Source: Myxococcaceae bacterium
GTDB taxonomy: Bacteria > Myxococcota > Myxococcia > Myxococcales > Myxococcaceae
Assembly: GCA_019694595.1 (NCBI GenBank)
Contig: JAIBBQ010000006.1
Coordinates: 27,843 to 91,842, forward strand
Length of the DNA stretch: 64,000 nucleotides
Direction of reading: 5' to 3'
The translations under genes and the position numbers were made by a program. The notes under the pieces were generated by a model. It searched no databases and had not been told where the DNA came from. It saw only the letters and a program-made list of their open reading frames with translations. Of this stretch, positions 63,898-64,000 are shown one piece after another (within the stretch, counting starts at the first letter, position 1; each line of letters starts with the position of its first letter).

Positions 63898-64000
63898 ATG
63901 ACCAAGAAGAACGAGACCATCGACAGCAGCCGGCGCACCTTCTTCACCGCCACCGCCGCCATCGGCGCGGGCGCCGCCCTCGCGGCCTGCGGCGGCACCG
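63898..64000 (+). CDS. Tat-exported lipoprotein, 5' end only
   Basis: The window ends 34 codons into this gene. The visible start MTKKNETIDSSRRTFFTATAA has a twin-arginine motif (SRRTFF), then a hydrophobic stretch and a lipobox-like LAAC. It probably forms an operon with the ferritin-like gene; its function cannot be told. Confidence 0.8.
   Translation, partial: MTKKNETIDSSRRTFFTATAAIGAGAALAACGGT

Overview
The window is a high-GC Gram-negative chromosome segment, most likely from a myxobacterium (Myxococcota, Myxococcales). The inference rests on the many exported lipoproteins with Asp-Ala-Gly-rich linkers, a Tgl-like pilotin gene beside recO, a Ser/Thr kinase paired with a sigma factor, TonB/porin/multiheme outer-membrane genes, and heavy use of GTG starts. 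Genus cannot be fixed from sequence reading alone. No rRNA, CRISPR array, integrase or complete insertion sequence was seen.

Layout. 1-13.3 kb is chromosomal backbone: a dienelactone hydrolase divergent from a GlxA-type AraC regulator, a YebC protein, an M14 peptidase, a transglutaminase-like protein, a metzincin-type protease, a large lipoprotein, an M19 dipeptidase-like protein, an NlpC/P60 protein and an Ig-repeat lipoprotein. 13.4-22.4 kb is a defence island of visibly lower GC. It holds a type II-like restriction endonuclease with its C5-cytosine methyltransferase, an orphan hypothetical and a decayed second copy of its 5' end, a two-TM membrane protein, a truncated exported protein, and a three-gene operon with ATGA overlaps (C5-methyltransferase, MORC/GHKL ATPase, uncharacterised Rossmann-like protein). 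The island ends at an initiator tRNA-fMet gene.

22.9-28.8 kb has a kinase-TPR protein whose kinase C-lobe looks internally deleted, overlapping a sigma factor, then small secreted or lipoprotein genes and an alpha/beta hydrolase. 28.8-41.5 kb is a long minus-strand outer-membrane block: porin, CehA-like PHP hydrolase, small exported protein, S1-repeat RNA-binding protein, YfiR-like protein, TonB-dependent receptor carrying a CXXCH heme motif, multiheme cytochrome lipoprotein and a coupled lipoprotein. The last four look like one surface redox or metal-uptake unit. 41.6-45.2 kb has a PafA-like phosphatase and a bufferin-type RiPP operon (precursor, DUF692 oxidase, DUF2063 partner).

45.3-64 kb has murJ, an NtrC-type sigma-54 regulator, an M23 peptidase, an outer-membrane barrel protein, trehalose-phosphatase, a PfkB sugar kinase overlapping a thioester alpha-2-macroglobulin, a TetR/glycosyltransferase pair, recO, a RodZ-like HTH membrane protein, a Tgl-like TPR lipoprotein with an unusual N-terminal extension, and two Tat-exported proteins (the last cut by the window edge).

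Assignments come from reading motifs and gene order only. Nothing was searched against a database.
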